NCBI GenBank assembly: GCA_947462335.1
Contig: OX381704.1
Location: 27,303,955 to 27,367,954, forward strand
Length of the DNA stretch: 64,000 bases
Reading direction: 5' to 3'
Origin: Harmothoe impar
Lineage: Eukaryota; Annelida; Polychaeta; Phyllodocida; Polynoidae
In this document: positions 1-11,779 of the stretch, in pieces
Layout: each line of letters opens with the position of its first letter
How positions within the stretch are numbered: position 1 is the stretch's first letter
The notes under the pieces: model-generated
The model's input: the letters and a program-made list of their open reading frames with translations, nothing else
The model's database searches: none
Told to the model about the DNA's origin: nothing
Translations under genes and position numbers: made by a program

Positions 1-1342
1 TTTTTGAACACATAATATAAACCTTAATGCATTTAGCTGTACGACCATAAGGATCTGTCTAGACAGATCACCCCCTGCTTCAGGCACACACAGGTAAGTA
101 TAGCAAACCCCCACCCCACTCCACCCCCTACACATAGGATGTGTATGGAGAGGCTAAAGGTTGAGAAGGGAGGTGGTGATGGCTCCAAGCGTCCAGCTTA
201 CCTGTACATACACATTCAAGGACGCCTTGAATGGGGTGCGAATTAAGTGACAGGTGACCTAGGGATGCGTTTGGCACCTGATCCATGGGACAGGTGTGTC
301 TTGGAATACAAAGACCAATATCAGCTTCCAGTCATACTAATGGGTAACATTCGCATTGTGAAAATCAATTATATATTCCATAATGTAATAGTATTACGTT
401 TCAACAGCGCATAGAACTTAAGTATTGACGTCAACAAATAGTAATATTGAATCGCATTTTGTGAATAGAGCAGAGGGAACTGGTATTAAGCGGGTCAAAT
501 GAAAAATATCAAAACATACCATCTGATGTAGTTTGAGTCAGATATACGGATAAGCGATGTATAGTGTAACGTATATGCACGAGGCAACATCAGGTGTCAT
601 TATACAGGAAGTATCCCAGACGCTTAATCACAGCAGTCTTAGTTCTTGACAGCAGTCCGATGTTTTATTTCAAGCGCTCATAGAATGTGTTTTTTTCTAA
701 CATGTGGTCATTTTATTTGGGTTTATCTTTAACAGTAACGAGACCATAGAAGCCCTGCAAATACCACCAAGAGACAAGTGTTTATTGCATTTGACCACCG
801 TACTGGCGATTATAGTTACAATGTACTAAATTCTAAATCTTAAATCCTACCTACGTTTCAAATGCTGTATAGTATATTATCTAGGGGATAAATCAGATGT
901 TATTCGTGAGAAGTAACAGCTCAGAAAGTGGGGCTCACTGGGGCCCATTGAGCCCAGCAATGGTCTTCACAGTGTGTGTAGCCAATATTTGGCCAATAAT
1001 ATATAACTAGGGCGAAATGATAGGTAATGAATGGATAAATGGAATACGTGTAGGGTAGATTCACCCAAAGACGGACACACACCTTAAGTCGGACACTTTT
1101 AGCATTAAAAAACATAATATATCGTAACTGCTATGCCCTATGTTTTAGTATCACAATAAAATTAAAGTGTTTTTCTCACCAACCAATGACATTGCATACA
1201 TGCAAACACATGGTATCTGTGTCTGGTTAGGCACTGAAGTTGGCCTGTATTGTGGTGAGGAGCTGTTGCAGAGTGTGTAGCCTATCATTTGCATGTACCT
1301 AATGTCGGACAGGGTACTGTCATGGTAAATTTTGCTATTATA
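1..1342. other. Intergenic, no gene seen
   Basis: AT-rich sequence with only short chance reading frames (under 65 codons) on either strand. No splice-flanked coding stretch, tandem repeat or terminal inverted repeat is visible before the foldback element that begins at 1343. Confidence 0.6.
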
Positions 1343-1830
1343 CACTGATAATAAAACCTATAGTCAGTACTGACTATACCACCATATTTTGACCCCCGTA
1401 GTCAGGTGATTACATATGTTAGTCACATATTAGTCATAAAGATAGTCAGTAGTGACTATATGTGGATCACACAAATTGATGATGTCACAGGAATGTGTGC
1501 ACAGGAAACAGTTAGGATTCAAAATTGAATGCTCAACTGACTTCAGGTAGGCACATCTTATTCTAGCTAAACTACTCCTTTACACGTTTCCCTGTGGATT
1601 AGCTCTTGTGTTATTGTTGAGTTTATTTACTTAAGGCAACATAGGACACATGCATTCTCAATTTTGATTGAAGTATCATGTGGTTTTATTCAAATTCTGA
1701 TCATGTAACTGTGGATCTCTAGGCTTCCAGACTAGAATATACAGAAGTTGACTGTGTGAAGGGTTATAGTGTGCCAGGCATATGGCCCATGCTCATCTAC
1801 TTTATCCAATGGTTCTAGGGCAGGTACCGC

Positions 1831-2998
1831 CGGACATCTATCCCCCAGACATCTACCCCTGGACATCTACCCCTGGACATTACCACCTGAGAATCTACCC
1901 CCTTCGGCACCTATTCCCTTAGGACTCTACCCCCTAGGATATCCACCCGCTTGGACACCTACACCCGGACATCTACCCCCGGACATCTACCCCCGGACAT
2001 CTACCCAGATATCTACCCCTGGACATCTACCCCTGGACATCTACCACCTGAGAATCTACCCCCTAGGACATAATGCTCCAGGGGATGGATGTCCAAGGGA
2101 TAGATGTGCTAAACATGCTAAACATTAATGCTAAACATTAATGGACATCTACCCCAGACATCTACCCCTGGACATTACCACCTGAGAATCTATCCCCTTC
2201 AGCACCTATTCCCTTAGGACTCTACCCCCTAGGATATCCACCCGCTTGGACATCTACCCCAGACATCTACCCCTGGACATCTACCCCTGGACAATACCAC
2301 CTGAGAATCTACCCCCTTTGGCACCTATTCCCTTAGGACTCTACCCCCTAGGATATCCACCTGCTTGGACACCTACCCCTGGACATCTACCCCCTGACAT
2401 CTACCCCCGGACATCTACCCCAGACATCTATCCCCTGGACTTTGACCCACTAGGGCATCAATTCCCTTGAACATCTACCGCCTTTACACTCTAGGACTTC
2501 TACCCCTGGGGACAGCACCCCTCTCCCAATGCTCATGATAAGGCATATCATGTGGAGGGGGTAGATTTCTCCAGGGACATCCGACATCTATCCCTGGACA
2601 ACTACCCCCTGGGAATCAACCACCTAGGACTTATATCCCCTTCGGCACCTATCCCCCTGGACATCTACCCCCAAGGGCATCCATCCCCTTGGACATCTAC
2701 CCCCTTTACCCTCTAGGAGTTATACCCCTAGGGACAATAATATCATGTGGAGGGAGACAATTTTTCAAGGGACATTGGACATCAACCCCTGGACATCTAC
2801 CTTCTAGAAATCTACCCCCTAGGACTTTTATCCCCTTGGGTATTGATTCCCTGGGCTTTTACCTCCTTAGGATTCTACCCCCAGGACTTCCACTCCCTTG
2901 GACACCTACCCCAGGACATCTATCCCCTGGGACATCTATCCCCTGGGACATCTACCCCTAGGACATCTACCCCCTAGGACGTCTACCCCTGGACAAAA
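1831..2998 (+). repeat. Minisatellite, GGACATCTACCCC units
   Basis: Degenerate tandem array of 13-14 bp units with consensus GGACATCTACCCCC or GGACATCTACCCCT. Longer higher-order blocks sit inside it: a segment starting CACCTGAGAATCTACCCC and running to TAGGATATCCACC recurs from about 1884, 2179 and 2298. The open frames across it translate to monotonous Pro-Gly-His-Leu-type repeats that follow the DNA period in several frames at once, so they are not genes. It forms the left arm of the inverted array in the 1343-3667 element. Confidence 0.9.
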
Positions 2999-3413
2999 GT
3001 CCAAGGGGGTAGATTCCCAGGGGGTAGATGTCCAGGGGTAGATGCCTGATATCTCTAGATGAAATCTACCTCCAGCACATGATATGACTCAACCATATAT
3101 GGGTAAGTGGGTGGGGGAGGTTGATGTTCTTAGGAGTAGAGGTCCTAGAGAGTAAAGGTGGTAGATGTCTCAGGGGGTAGATGTCCAGGGGGTAGATGTC
3201 TGGGGGTAGGTTCCAAGGCAGGGGTTGTCCTAAGGGGTAGGCCTAGAAGTCCTAGGGGGTAAAATTCCAAGGGATAGATGCCCATAGGGGTAAAAGTTAT
3301 AAGGGGTAGATGTCCTAGGTAGTGGTAGTTGGCCTGGGGTAGATGTCCTAGGGGGTAGATAGTAAGCCCTAGGGTAGATGTCTTGGGGGTAGATGCCAGG
3401 GGGGTACTTGTTA
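2999..3413 (-). repeat. Inverted half of the minisatellite (GGGGTAGATGTCC)
   Basis: The same unit in opposite orientation, GGGGGTAGATGTCC. The two arms meet at GGAC-AAAA-GTCC (2991-3002), an almost loop-free centre. This arm is about one third the length of the forward arm. Together they could form a very long hairpin in DNA or RNA. Confidence 0.88.
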
Positions 3414-4481
3414 TTGTCCTGCCGTCTCATGATGGACTATATCTATTAGTCAGTGTGACTACTTTAGAGCATGAAAGCATTAAATTCATAGTCACTTGAC
3501 TATATATCCCAAATCAGCTATTTTAATGCATGACTATAGGTTGACTATATGACTAACTTACTATAGACATAGGTGACTAACTTGGTATAGCCGTTTTTTC
3601 TACGTTCACGTGACTATAGAAATGTAGTCCGTAGTGACTAACATTTCCAGGGCCATTATTATCAGTGTATCTATACTTAACTCTTAAGCAATATATTTGG
3701 ATCTAGATAATAAGGTATATGTATTCTAAAATTTATTATAGGAAAATGTACAAATAATTGATTGAAAGTTCCGTTTAAGACATTCTAAACATAATGACAT
3801 AATTTCACCATGAGCCGGACAGCACTGAGCACTGGCTGTTTCTCATTGCTACTAATACAGAGAAAATAATGCTATAACTGTTTCAGTGAATATGATTAAA
3901 TCTATATAACCCAAAATACATTCTCAAATTCCATTGACCAGAATATATGAATTTATGTCAGTATAAATGAAGAATATACAGTTTTTCTGTATGGAGCAGA
4001 TTTAAGGTGGTTAAAAGTATATTTCAGATGTAAATATGCTTAATACCTTCAGTAATAACGACACCCTGAATAAATAATGTTATGCCTGCTGTACTATTAA
4101 ACAGATACAGTTAATACTAGTAGTAAAAAAATGAAGAAACCCAAAGTGTTCGACATCAGAATTGAAGCAATTAATTTATTAACTTTGATGAGCGATATTT
4201 CATCTAAAATCCTAAAAAGGTGGGCATATTATTGGATGGCTATGATGTTTAAACACTCTTCTTTCAATATGTATTCTGAAAATAGTTTCATGTGGCATAT
4301 TAACATAGCTGTAGGTCATAGAAAAGGGGTCACGTTTGCATGGCCAACAAGCGTCCGAAAGTGGTGAATCTACCCTACATGTGCTGAAAACCCAGGCCTG
4401 GATATGGGTGTTTATTCATGCTGATGACTTTGGGTGTTCATGCCCCAGTTCACCACCTGAGGTGATCATTATCATGACCTA

Positions 4482-5234
4482 CACTGAAAACTCTATATGG
4501 AAACAAGTCATCAGGGGCGATGACTTTTAGTCATCACCGTGATTGTGTCCGTGGTGATTACTTGGTCATCACTAGGGTCATCATATGTGATGACTCTGAG
4601 TCATCACCGTGATTACTTTTTTGACCTAATTAGAGATATTGACCTAACTAGAGATTATGCAGTGCTAGTAAGAATGATGACCCAGGTCATCAATGTGATG
4701 ACTAAGTCATCCTCTATGATTAATTTCTTGTAACTTATTTTTCTGTACAGCAAGGTGTTTATCCCTAATAATTTTATGATTACCCCCTGTTCCTGTCATC
4801 AGACCTTAAGTGAGAGCACTTCTACCAGCATAGCAAGTCCAATAAGCCATAGATATGTATAGTAACTGACTTCTTCCATCTTTTCACTCCGGTCCCGAAG
4901 GGACCGGCAGGCGTATATCGCCGCGTAGGCTACGCCGAAATAGTAACTGACAGCCTATCCTACCATTAGTAAATGTGGTCTCAGACACAAAAAAGGTGTC
5001 CACGTAAACAAACATGTGTGCTTTTGAGAATTTGCTCAGAACTTGATTGTAAAGTACTTGGGTTTCTAATGTGATAATATTCTTCATATATTTTACTTCA
5101 TAAGTTTCTATTATCATAGTTGATATAGATAAAAATTGGTGAATGGCCTGGAGTAGGTACTACATATTCCATTATTGCCTAGTAGGGGCCTCTAGTGGCA
5201 AATATTGTAATCAAATATGCCTAAGTTTTCAGTG
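4482..5234. mobile_element. 753 bp MITE-like element, CACTGAAAACT termini, TA target
   Basis: The left terminus CACTGAAAACT at 4482 is matched by the inverse AGTTTTCAGTG ending at 5234, with TA on both sides (4480-4481, 5235-5236). The left half is full of GATGAC/GTCATC palindromes (4507-4715). No protein is encoded. Further copies of the terminus-like motif in both directions (near 4388 and 5815) suggest it sits in, or next to, a larger or older relative. Confidence 0.6.
4859..4951. mobile_element. GC-rich double-hairpin cassette between 12-bp direct repeats
   Basis: ATAGTAACTGAC occurs at 4859-4870 and again at 4940-4951. Between the copies are 69 bases much richer in G+C than the surroundings. 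They contain a perfect 8-bp stem, CCGGTCCC-GAA-GGGACCGG (889-907 of the 4 kb block, i.e. 4889-4907), then a second stem-loop with GGCGTA (4910-4915) facing TACGCC (4931-4936); GCGTA-GGC-TACGC at 4923-4935 is an alternative. The arrangement looks like a tiny insertion with a target duplication, or a slippage duplication around a hairpin. It resembles mobile GC clusters of organelle genomes in form, but I know no named family that matches. Confidence 0.5.
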
Positions 5235-5236
5235 TA

Positions 5237-6280
5237 AGGTATAATCACGTTGAGGACATAATTTTGCCACTAGTAGGGTATCCTTCTATGCAATAATGCA
5301 ATATGCAGCAACTACTGCAGATAATCTACTGATTAATACCTATACTAATCTTAATCATATGTGTATATGAAATGGGGGATATGAAATGTATTTGGGACAT
5401 TATAGAGATTCCAGTAAAATAGAAAAAGATCATGGCAAAATGATCAAAGGAAGAAGTATGTGTAAACAGAGACACCTTATTTGTCCCGGAAACCATAGGC
5501 ACAAATGTGAAGAGTGGCTGCCATTTGTTATATAGACAATAATTATAACCTTATTATATCTATGATGAGGACTGCGAAATGCTTTCACATGCATCTTGAT
5601 GATGGGAGGAGGGGGAATTATGTTTAAATCATACCCCATTATAGAGAAAAAGATACTGGTATGCAAAGAAGTATCTAGGTGATCATACATGATCACCCTG
5701 GGCAATCACCATGGACACCCAAAGTCATTAGCATGAACAGCTTCATTCAATCACCATGATTTCCATATGACCACTTATTGTGCACCAGGTCACCATCACC
5801 ATGAACACCAAAGGGTTTTCAGTAGTGAACACTTTAGACTCTCATTGGATTTTCAGGTCATAGGAAGCAAACTATACAATCATGGTCTGGCACAACCAAC
5901 ATCCTGGGTCAATTTCAAGAATACATGCATTGAATTTCGAGTCCCAAATTATCGGATGTACTAACTTTAATGGACTTGAAATAGAGTGCTATAATCCACA
6001 GTGTTATCCAAGAGATGTAGTCATTGTAGTACTACTACATGTACTGATCTGTAACTGCGTAAGCAGCATTTGAAAAAAAGGGTCTGATTGCCGACTTCCA
6101 TTCTGAACACATCAGACTCCTGTAAGTGTAACCATAGCCTATTAGGGAATGGGACAGATTAGTTGTTGATAAACATGGCTATATCTGTTTGAAATTGACA
6201 GAAGGGAATAGGACAGATCAGCTGTTGATAATGCTAAAAAAATAAGGTCTGTTTTAGATAATATGACAAGAAAATGTAGC
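5237..6280. other. Intergenic with relics of the same repeat family
   Basis: No gene. 5685-5830 carries GTGATCA/TGATCAC palindromes and a stretch ending GGGTTTTCAGTAGTG. This mirrors GTGCTGAAAACCC near 4387 and so is an inverted partner of the sequence outside the 4482 element. Otherwise AT-rich with short chance frames only. Confidence 0.5.
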
Positions 6281-6482
6281 GTCGGTAGGTCGGATTCTTT
6301 TTTTTTTTTAGCTTTTTTTAAAACATGGAAGTACTGGCCAGCCTTTCCGAAAACCCTAAAATTTACCCAAAAAGGGTAAAATTACGAGAATTTCTTCAAA
6401 ATTGTGTAAAAAACCTAGGGTCGGCCCTGTTTTGATAGGGTCGGTCGGGTGACCTGAAACAAACCTTCTTTTTTTGGCCTAA
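6281..6482 (+). repeat. Dispersed GGTCGG...TTTTTGGCC repeat, copy 1
   Basis: Begins GTCGGTAGGTCGGATTC followed by a T run, and ends with GGTCGGGTGACC, then GAAACAAACCTTCTTT and TTTTTGGCCTAA. Copy 2 at 23701-24095 has both same ends. Copies at 45435 (reverse orientation) and 46441 share the TTTTTGGCC end. No coding capacity. Possibly a SINE or MITE; no target duplication or polymerase III box could be assigned. Confidence 0.6.
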
Positions 6483-9400
6483 ACATGGCCATATCTGTTT
6501 GAAATTGACAGAATTGCAAGATAATTATAGGGTAGGGCTAATAGAATACTTACTTTTTCTTTTGCCTATAAGATACCTATTTGGTATTAGGGTGTTGTGT
6601 ATGTCAGCCGATGACAAAATATGAAATACGCCTTTATAATGGATGCTGTCCCATTCCTCAGTTCTCATTTACAATAGGTTATTTACATTGCAATGCCAAC
6701 AATTTCGGAGAATGCTATACGCTCGAGGGAGAGTCATGAGGTAATACTGTACTCCCTTCAGAATCCAGTATTATCTGGCTCTCCAGTCCAGCATTGAATA
6801 ACTAAATTTGTAATGTGGTCTGACATTGCTAAACTCTCCGAAGGGACTACTTTTGACGGCATGCCTGACTATGGTAACAGGGTCATGCTGGCTATATATT
6901 TTCTCAATTCCGATTGAGAATCGATGTTTTGAAATATTCCTTGCATTTTGAGCCCTAAAAACTATTAGGCTAATATTAAAGACCTGTTTGATGTTATCTA
7001 TGGGACTGCTCGCGTTTGCTAGAGTTTGATATACCACATAATTATTACCCAAATCTTTAAAACTGAAAATGTGTATCCTAAATGCCCTTCTTCTTCACAC
7101 AACAATGACAGGTGTATCATTAATCAAGATGGGGTGCTGTCCAGATTTACTAATGTCTGACTGATTGTGACCCTGTGTCAGCAGTCATCATTACATGTCC
7201 ATCAACCTCCCCATGCGTGGCCTTTCCATCCGTGCCATTTCCGTTGCCAGGGAGGTTGGTCGATATGCATGATTGCCCTCATTGGGTTGCCATGCCGCAG
7301 TATTGGGTCTTTCTACCACTCAGCATACAATAGACATGTTCACTGTTATACACAGGGGTGTAATGCTACTCCCCCCATGGAGAGTTGGCGATTTGGGTGA
7401 TACCTGGTTCATAAATCAATTGTAAAAGATACAGGTAACTCTGTATGCTCGATAACATGGTAGGCTATAGGTTGCAGGTGGTCATCACGATGGAAAGTGT
7501 TTAAAAAATATATAAAACTGCATGTTTTTGTAAATCTGACCAGTTATCCATAAAATCATAACAGATTTATGTCTACCTTTTCCAGACTACATGTTATGTC
7601 TTTTTATAAATTATTTATCCCTAGGTCATATAGATCATTCTGAAGATTAACATAAACCATTGGGAAACAGATGGCCGAGCGATAGCCTATTAGATTAACG
7701 TCACGCAAACCCTCAATCCCAGCTCAAGTCCTTCACTGAACCTATAGGCTACTTGCGTGGGAAACTAAATGAAATTTCCTGCAATGTCATTTTTAACACT
7801 GAACTATGCGTGAGAGGTGGCCACAGTGCATCAATTCTCAACTAATTTCCCATCGTTGGGTTAATCATACGGATCCAGGTTTTTATACTTTCTGCGTGCA
7901 CCGCGCGCAAATGATAAATGACCATCCCCTGTGAGCTGGTAGTGGATTAGAATTATGCCTGTAATATGTGTCCAATGTGTTGGTGCTTGATACCTAACAC
8001 TGTAACATTAACGTGTATGGACACACTTGTCAGTCCCTTACCTTGACAAGGTCAGGTACACAGGTATAGGCCTGCATGCATACATATTGGTAGCCTATAC
8101 GTTTGCAGATCAAAGTTGTACAAGAGCATCAAAAGGTTCCATACCTTTATCAAAAGGTGATCTACCTTAATTTATCAAAAGGTTCTATACATTTGATCCT
8201 GTATTATAAATGGACTTACTAAATGATATTACTGTAGTTGTATGTCTGTACCTCTTCTGTAGGAATACATTTTGCCTTGCGTCCTCTATGTACAATCGCA
8301 ATTTTTAATGAAGATCAGTTGTCTTAGTTGCAGAGATTGAACAGTGCAGGCCTATAATGGATTGATATTCACACAAAATCTGTATCAAAGCCAGCGCCAA
8401 AAATCAGATAAACTTCAGGTATGAAACGCACCCTGTCACTGCACCTGCCATCTCCCTGTAGAGTGGGGTTCTAGAGTAGGGATAAGGGTGCTTCTGATTT
8501 ATGCCTATTGATCCATAATATTACACACAGGTACATGCACAGGAGGGTGTGTGGGTCATGGGTGGCCCTGACCCCGTCCTCTCCAACCCTGGAGGACACA
8601 CACACACATCAAAGTGGTTAATTCTATATACCATCTAATCTAAGGAGGGTGACAAGCCGGCTTGGCGCGTGCACGGCCGGAGGGGGCAGATGTTGGTATG
8701 AATTATAAACAGGTTAATTACCAGGCCGGAAACAGACAACGCCGCCAAGCGCAGACGCAGAGAGTCACGCGCCACTGAATAGACGCGTGGTTACAATTTA
8801 CCTTGATGATCCCCCAGTAGGCCATCTTTTTATTCATTAGAAACAAAAGGGGCAATTTCATGATTAATTCATAGGCGTATTGCCATTGGAATATATTGTT
8901 ATGAGGTGTGCTTCTATACAGGGGTAGGCCAATGAATGTAGTGCACTCACTCACTGATATAAACCTGTGGGAAAGGCCTATCTAATGTTACAAAGCCAAC
9001 GTACATACCTGAGGTAGCCGACATTTCGGAGTTGTTAGAAAAATAAACGACAGAATCAAAAATAGGCCGTGAAATATTGTGAGATATTTAGAAAAATAAA
9101 GGGGAGACTAAACTTTGCTCATAGATTCTTGGTTAGGTTCCAGGCGCATAGGAACAAAATTGCAGTCTTGAACATCGGCCTCTGCACACATGTTTCCCAA
9201 AGTAGTAATTGTTCAAAAGCAGTGCACTACAGACATTAGAAAAATGTAGCATGTATTTTATCTTAAATCGCATTGCATTTGATGTTGCAGAAATGGCACA
9301 GAGTCACGTTGATGCGAATGGTCTAGAAACCCTCACCCGGGGTTTAAGAGTCATTGATTCAAGTTAATTTGACCCTCCGTGCACGTGGGCTGCACACATC

Positions 9401-10150
9401 AGCTGACGTCGTCTCATGGGCTAATCAAATTCACTTTCTTTTTTTGTCACGTTCTTATTTCCCTTTGCCCCAAGCACAATTTAAATGCAATCGATGGACA
9501 TCTACGAGGCCAAATGATTATTTTGTCTTTATATGGGGACCAATTGAACTTTTTGTATTTTTGTCTTTTGTTTGGGGACGGGAGTGGGAGGGGGTTAAAA
9601 AAAGATAAATCTGCACATTTTGCAGAATTGAATCGTATCATAATTATGAGCCACAAGCCAATTGTACTATAGCCTCCATGGCCGATATTCTATAGGGCAT
9701 GGATCCAATGGGGGCGTGGGGCTAGGTGGGTTGATTAATAGTGACGAGAGTTGGAAAAACACAGACCTATCGACTCAGGGTCTAAATCGATGAGGAAGAC
9801 TAAATGATCCAATCAGGTGAAAAGTGGACGGCAACCATAAACCTCCCCCCAGCTGTGCACATGATGAACTCTCCCCTCACGCACCGTCAACACAGGTACA
9901 CAATACCTGCGACCAGTCCATTGTGCTGAAGAAGGGGTGACAGGTTCACAAAGGTGTGCAATGGGGATTATAACCACATGGCAATTGTTTCTAAGGTCAT
10001 AATGTACTTCTATGGGAAACACAATACGTTGTTGTATTACAAATAAGAGTATCGTTCAGTATTGATCATATAGAGCCTATTTTGAAAACCCGAAGTGGGA
10101 TAAAACGGACGCGCTTGGATTAGAAAAAGAGCACCTGTCACCCCTCCAGA
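6483..10150. other. Intergenic, no gene seen
   Basis: About 3.7 kb without a splice-flanked coding stretch. Frames of 77-97 codons at 7167, 8718 and 9354-9672 overlap each other on both strands, have no recognisable protein character, and look like chance. A short (AC)n run lies near 8598. Confidence 0.5.
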
Positions 10151-10189
10151 GGCTGGTGCACCTGCCCATATCGATATGATAGTTGGCAC

Positions 10190-10400
10190 TGGCACAGGTG
10201 AGCCAACACACGGGGCCAGGTGAGGCAGGGGGACGGAGGGCCGCGTGTCTCTGGGACCGGGACGTGCGGCGCCCGGCCCCGGGGACAGGCCCCCGGCCCA
10301 CCTGGAGACCGACTCCCGTCCCGGCACCACAACTGCACTGGAGGGGGCGACACACCTCAAGTACTTCCAGCAGGCACCCTAGGACAAGAGGGACAAAATG
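10190..10400. other. GC-rich island ending in a consensus splice donor
   Basis: A strongly G+C-rich block (10200-10340) in an AT-rich setting. It is followed by TTCGTG-GTAAGT, an excellent plus-strand donor at 10409-10414. A 3' splice-like CTTCCAG lies near 10366-10372. The enclosed short frame gives four Gly-X-Y triplets (GTL-GQE-GQN-GFV). This could be a collagen exon, a first exon with a CpG-rich promoter, or chance. Overlapping long frames on both strands (for example 10077-10568 minus) follow from the base composition. Confidence 0.25.
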
Positions 10401-10984
10401 GATTCGTGGTAAGTTTAATTCATTGCCCTTAAATTTTATTATACTCACAAAAGTACTCTGATATATATATATATATTTGAAGTAGCCTACATCAATCAAA
10501 GTTAAAGATCCTATACAGAAGTATTGTAGGCCTATATGATATAAGTTTTTACTTAGATCGAAGTGCAATTTATGTGAAGTTATATACTTTCATAAGTAAC
10601 CCAGTACAAGGAGTCGGCACTCTTGTAAATGGTACCATTTTTGATTGATCTACGTTGGCTTTCCTGTATACAAGTTACAAAGTCCCATAACCGAGAGGTA
10701 CATTTAAGGGACTAAGGAAGTAATTCGCGTGTATAATTATTGATATTCTGTGAAAAGCGCGGTTTTCTGTTTGTCCACGCGTTTTCGCACGCATTTGATC
10801 GCGTTATAGTTATACCGCCTCAGCCAGTATGCCGTGCGCCTGCGTTAACCCCGTATCTTGATATAGTACTTGTTTTTTTCTATTTCATTATTCTTTTGCG
10901 TTATTCTACTTAGCCAGTTCTGTTTTTCTTAAATACTACAGATACCCATTCCCATCTTTAAAAAACTGCCAGCCTCAATTTCCC

Positions 10985-11760
10985 TGTCCATTTCCATACA
11001 CTTACTACCCCCCCCCCCTCCCTCCATATACTTCCATATACATGTACTACTTACTCCCCTCTCCATATACCACTACGTTATCGAATTCAGCTCACCATAT
11101 ACTACTTACAATATTATCCATTCCTCTCTCACCTACGCCACCTGCCCCCCTCTCCATATACTACTTCATTGTCGAATCCATCTCGCCATGTACTACTTAC
11201 GCCGTCTCCATACAACCTCTGTACACATCTAGACTTCATTTCACTATGATGTTATCATCTGGACCACATTTGGGACTGACATAGATCTTAGTAAATGGCA
11301 GTGGTATAGAAACCATAACCATCCGCTTTTCGAAAATACATACGTACAGGTATTCGCTATATAAAAATATAGCTGAACGTACGATGTACAGTGATCAACT
11401 TGCTAATGCGGAATATAGCCCTCGTCTTAATTCTTACTTCCATATACTACTTACTCCCCTCACCATATATTTCCATATACTAAATGTACTCCCCTCTCCG
11501 TATACTTCCATATACTACTTACTCGTCTCTCCATGTACTACTTACTCTTTCGCCATTCCATATATACTCCCTGGATCCCTTCTAAATACCATATGACTTC
11601 ATATACTACTTATGCCGCTCCCAATGCAATTCTTACCGGTCGTTTTCATTTTACTATGATGTTACCATCTGAATAGCATTTGGAACGGGCATACATATCA
11701 GTTAACGGCTGTGGTATAGAAGCCACAACTATCCGCTTTCGAAAATACAGAAGTTAAGGG
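10985..11760. repeat. Tandemly duplicated pyrimidine-rich minisatellite segment
   Basis: Two adjacent paralogous blocks, about 10985-11360 and 11430-11760. Each begins with degenerate CCATATACTACTTACTCCCC units. Each ends with a shared non-repetitive tail containing ACTATGATGTTA, a GTGGTATAGAA core and CCGCTTT-CGAAAATACA. The tails are about 410 bp apart. The chance frames across the block translate the repeat and are not genes. Confidence 0.7.
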
Positions 11761-11779
11761 CACTGAATTCAGTAGATCT

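Larger units (their letters stand above)
1343..3667. mobile_element. 2.3 kb foldback DNA element, TA target duplication
   Basis: The left end reads CACTGATAATAA and the right end is its exact inverse TTATTATCAGTG. TA flanks both ends (1341-1342 and 3668-3669), as expected for a transposon duplicating TA. Inside each end lie many short AGTCA/TGACT palindromes (1360-1470 and 3448-3640). The centre is a large minisatellite inverted on itself at about 2996. No transposase is encoded, so it would be non-autonomous. The TIR start CACTGA is shared with the element at 4482-5234, suggesting one family. The TIRs and TA are seen directly; the assignment to a TA-targeting (Tc1/mariner-like or similar) group is inference. 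Confidence 0.7.

Noticed and set aside
1769..2977. Several Pro/Leu/Tyr-rich open frames of 74-119 codons
   Set aside because: They are translations of the 13-14 bp minisatellite, open in more than one frame at once, with the period of the DNA repeat.
1831..3413. Regularly repeated units that might suggest a CRISPR array
   Set aside because: The units are contiguous 13-14 bp repeats without unique spacers of constant length, in animal DNA with spliced genes.
10077..10568. 163-codon minus-strand open frame
   Set aside because: It crosses a GC-rich island where all frames are open. The composition is Pro/Gly/Arg noise and it overlaps equally long plus-strand frames.
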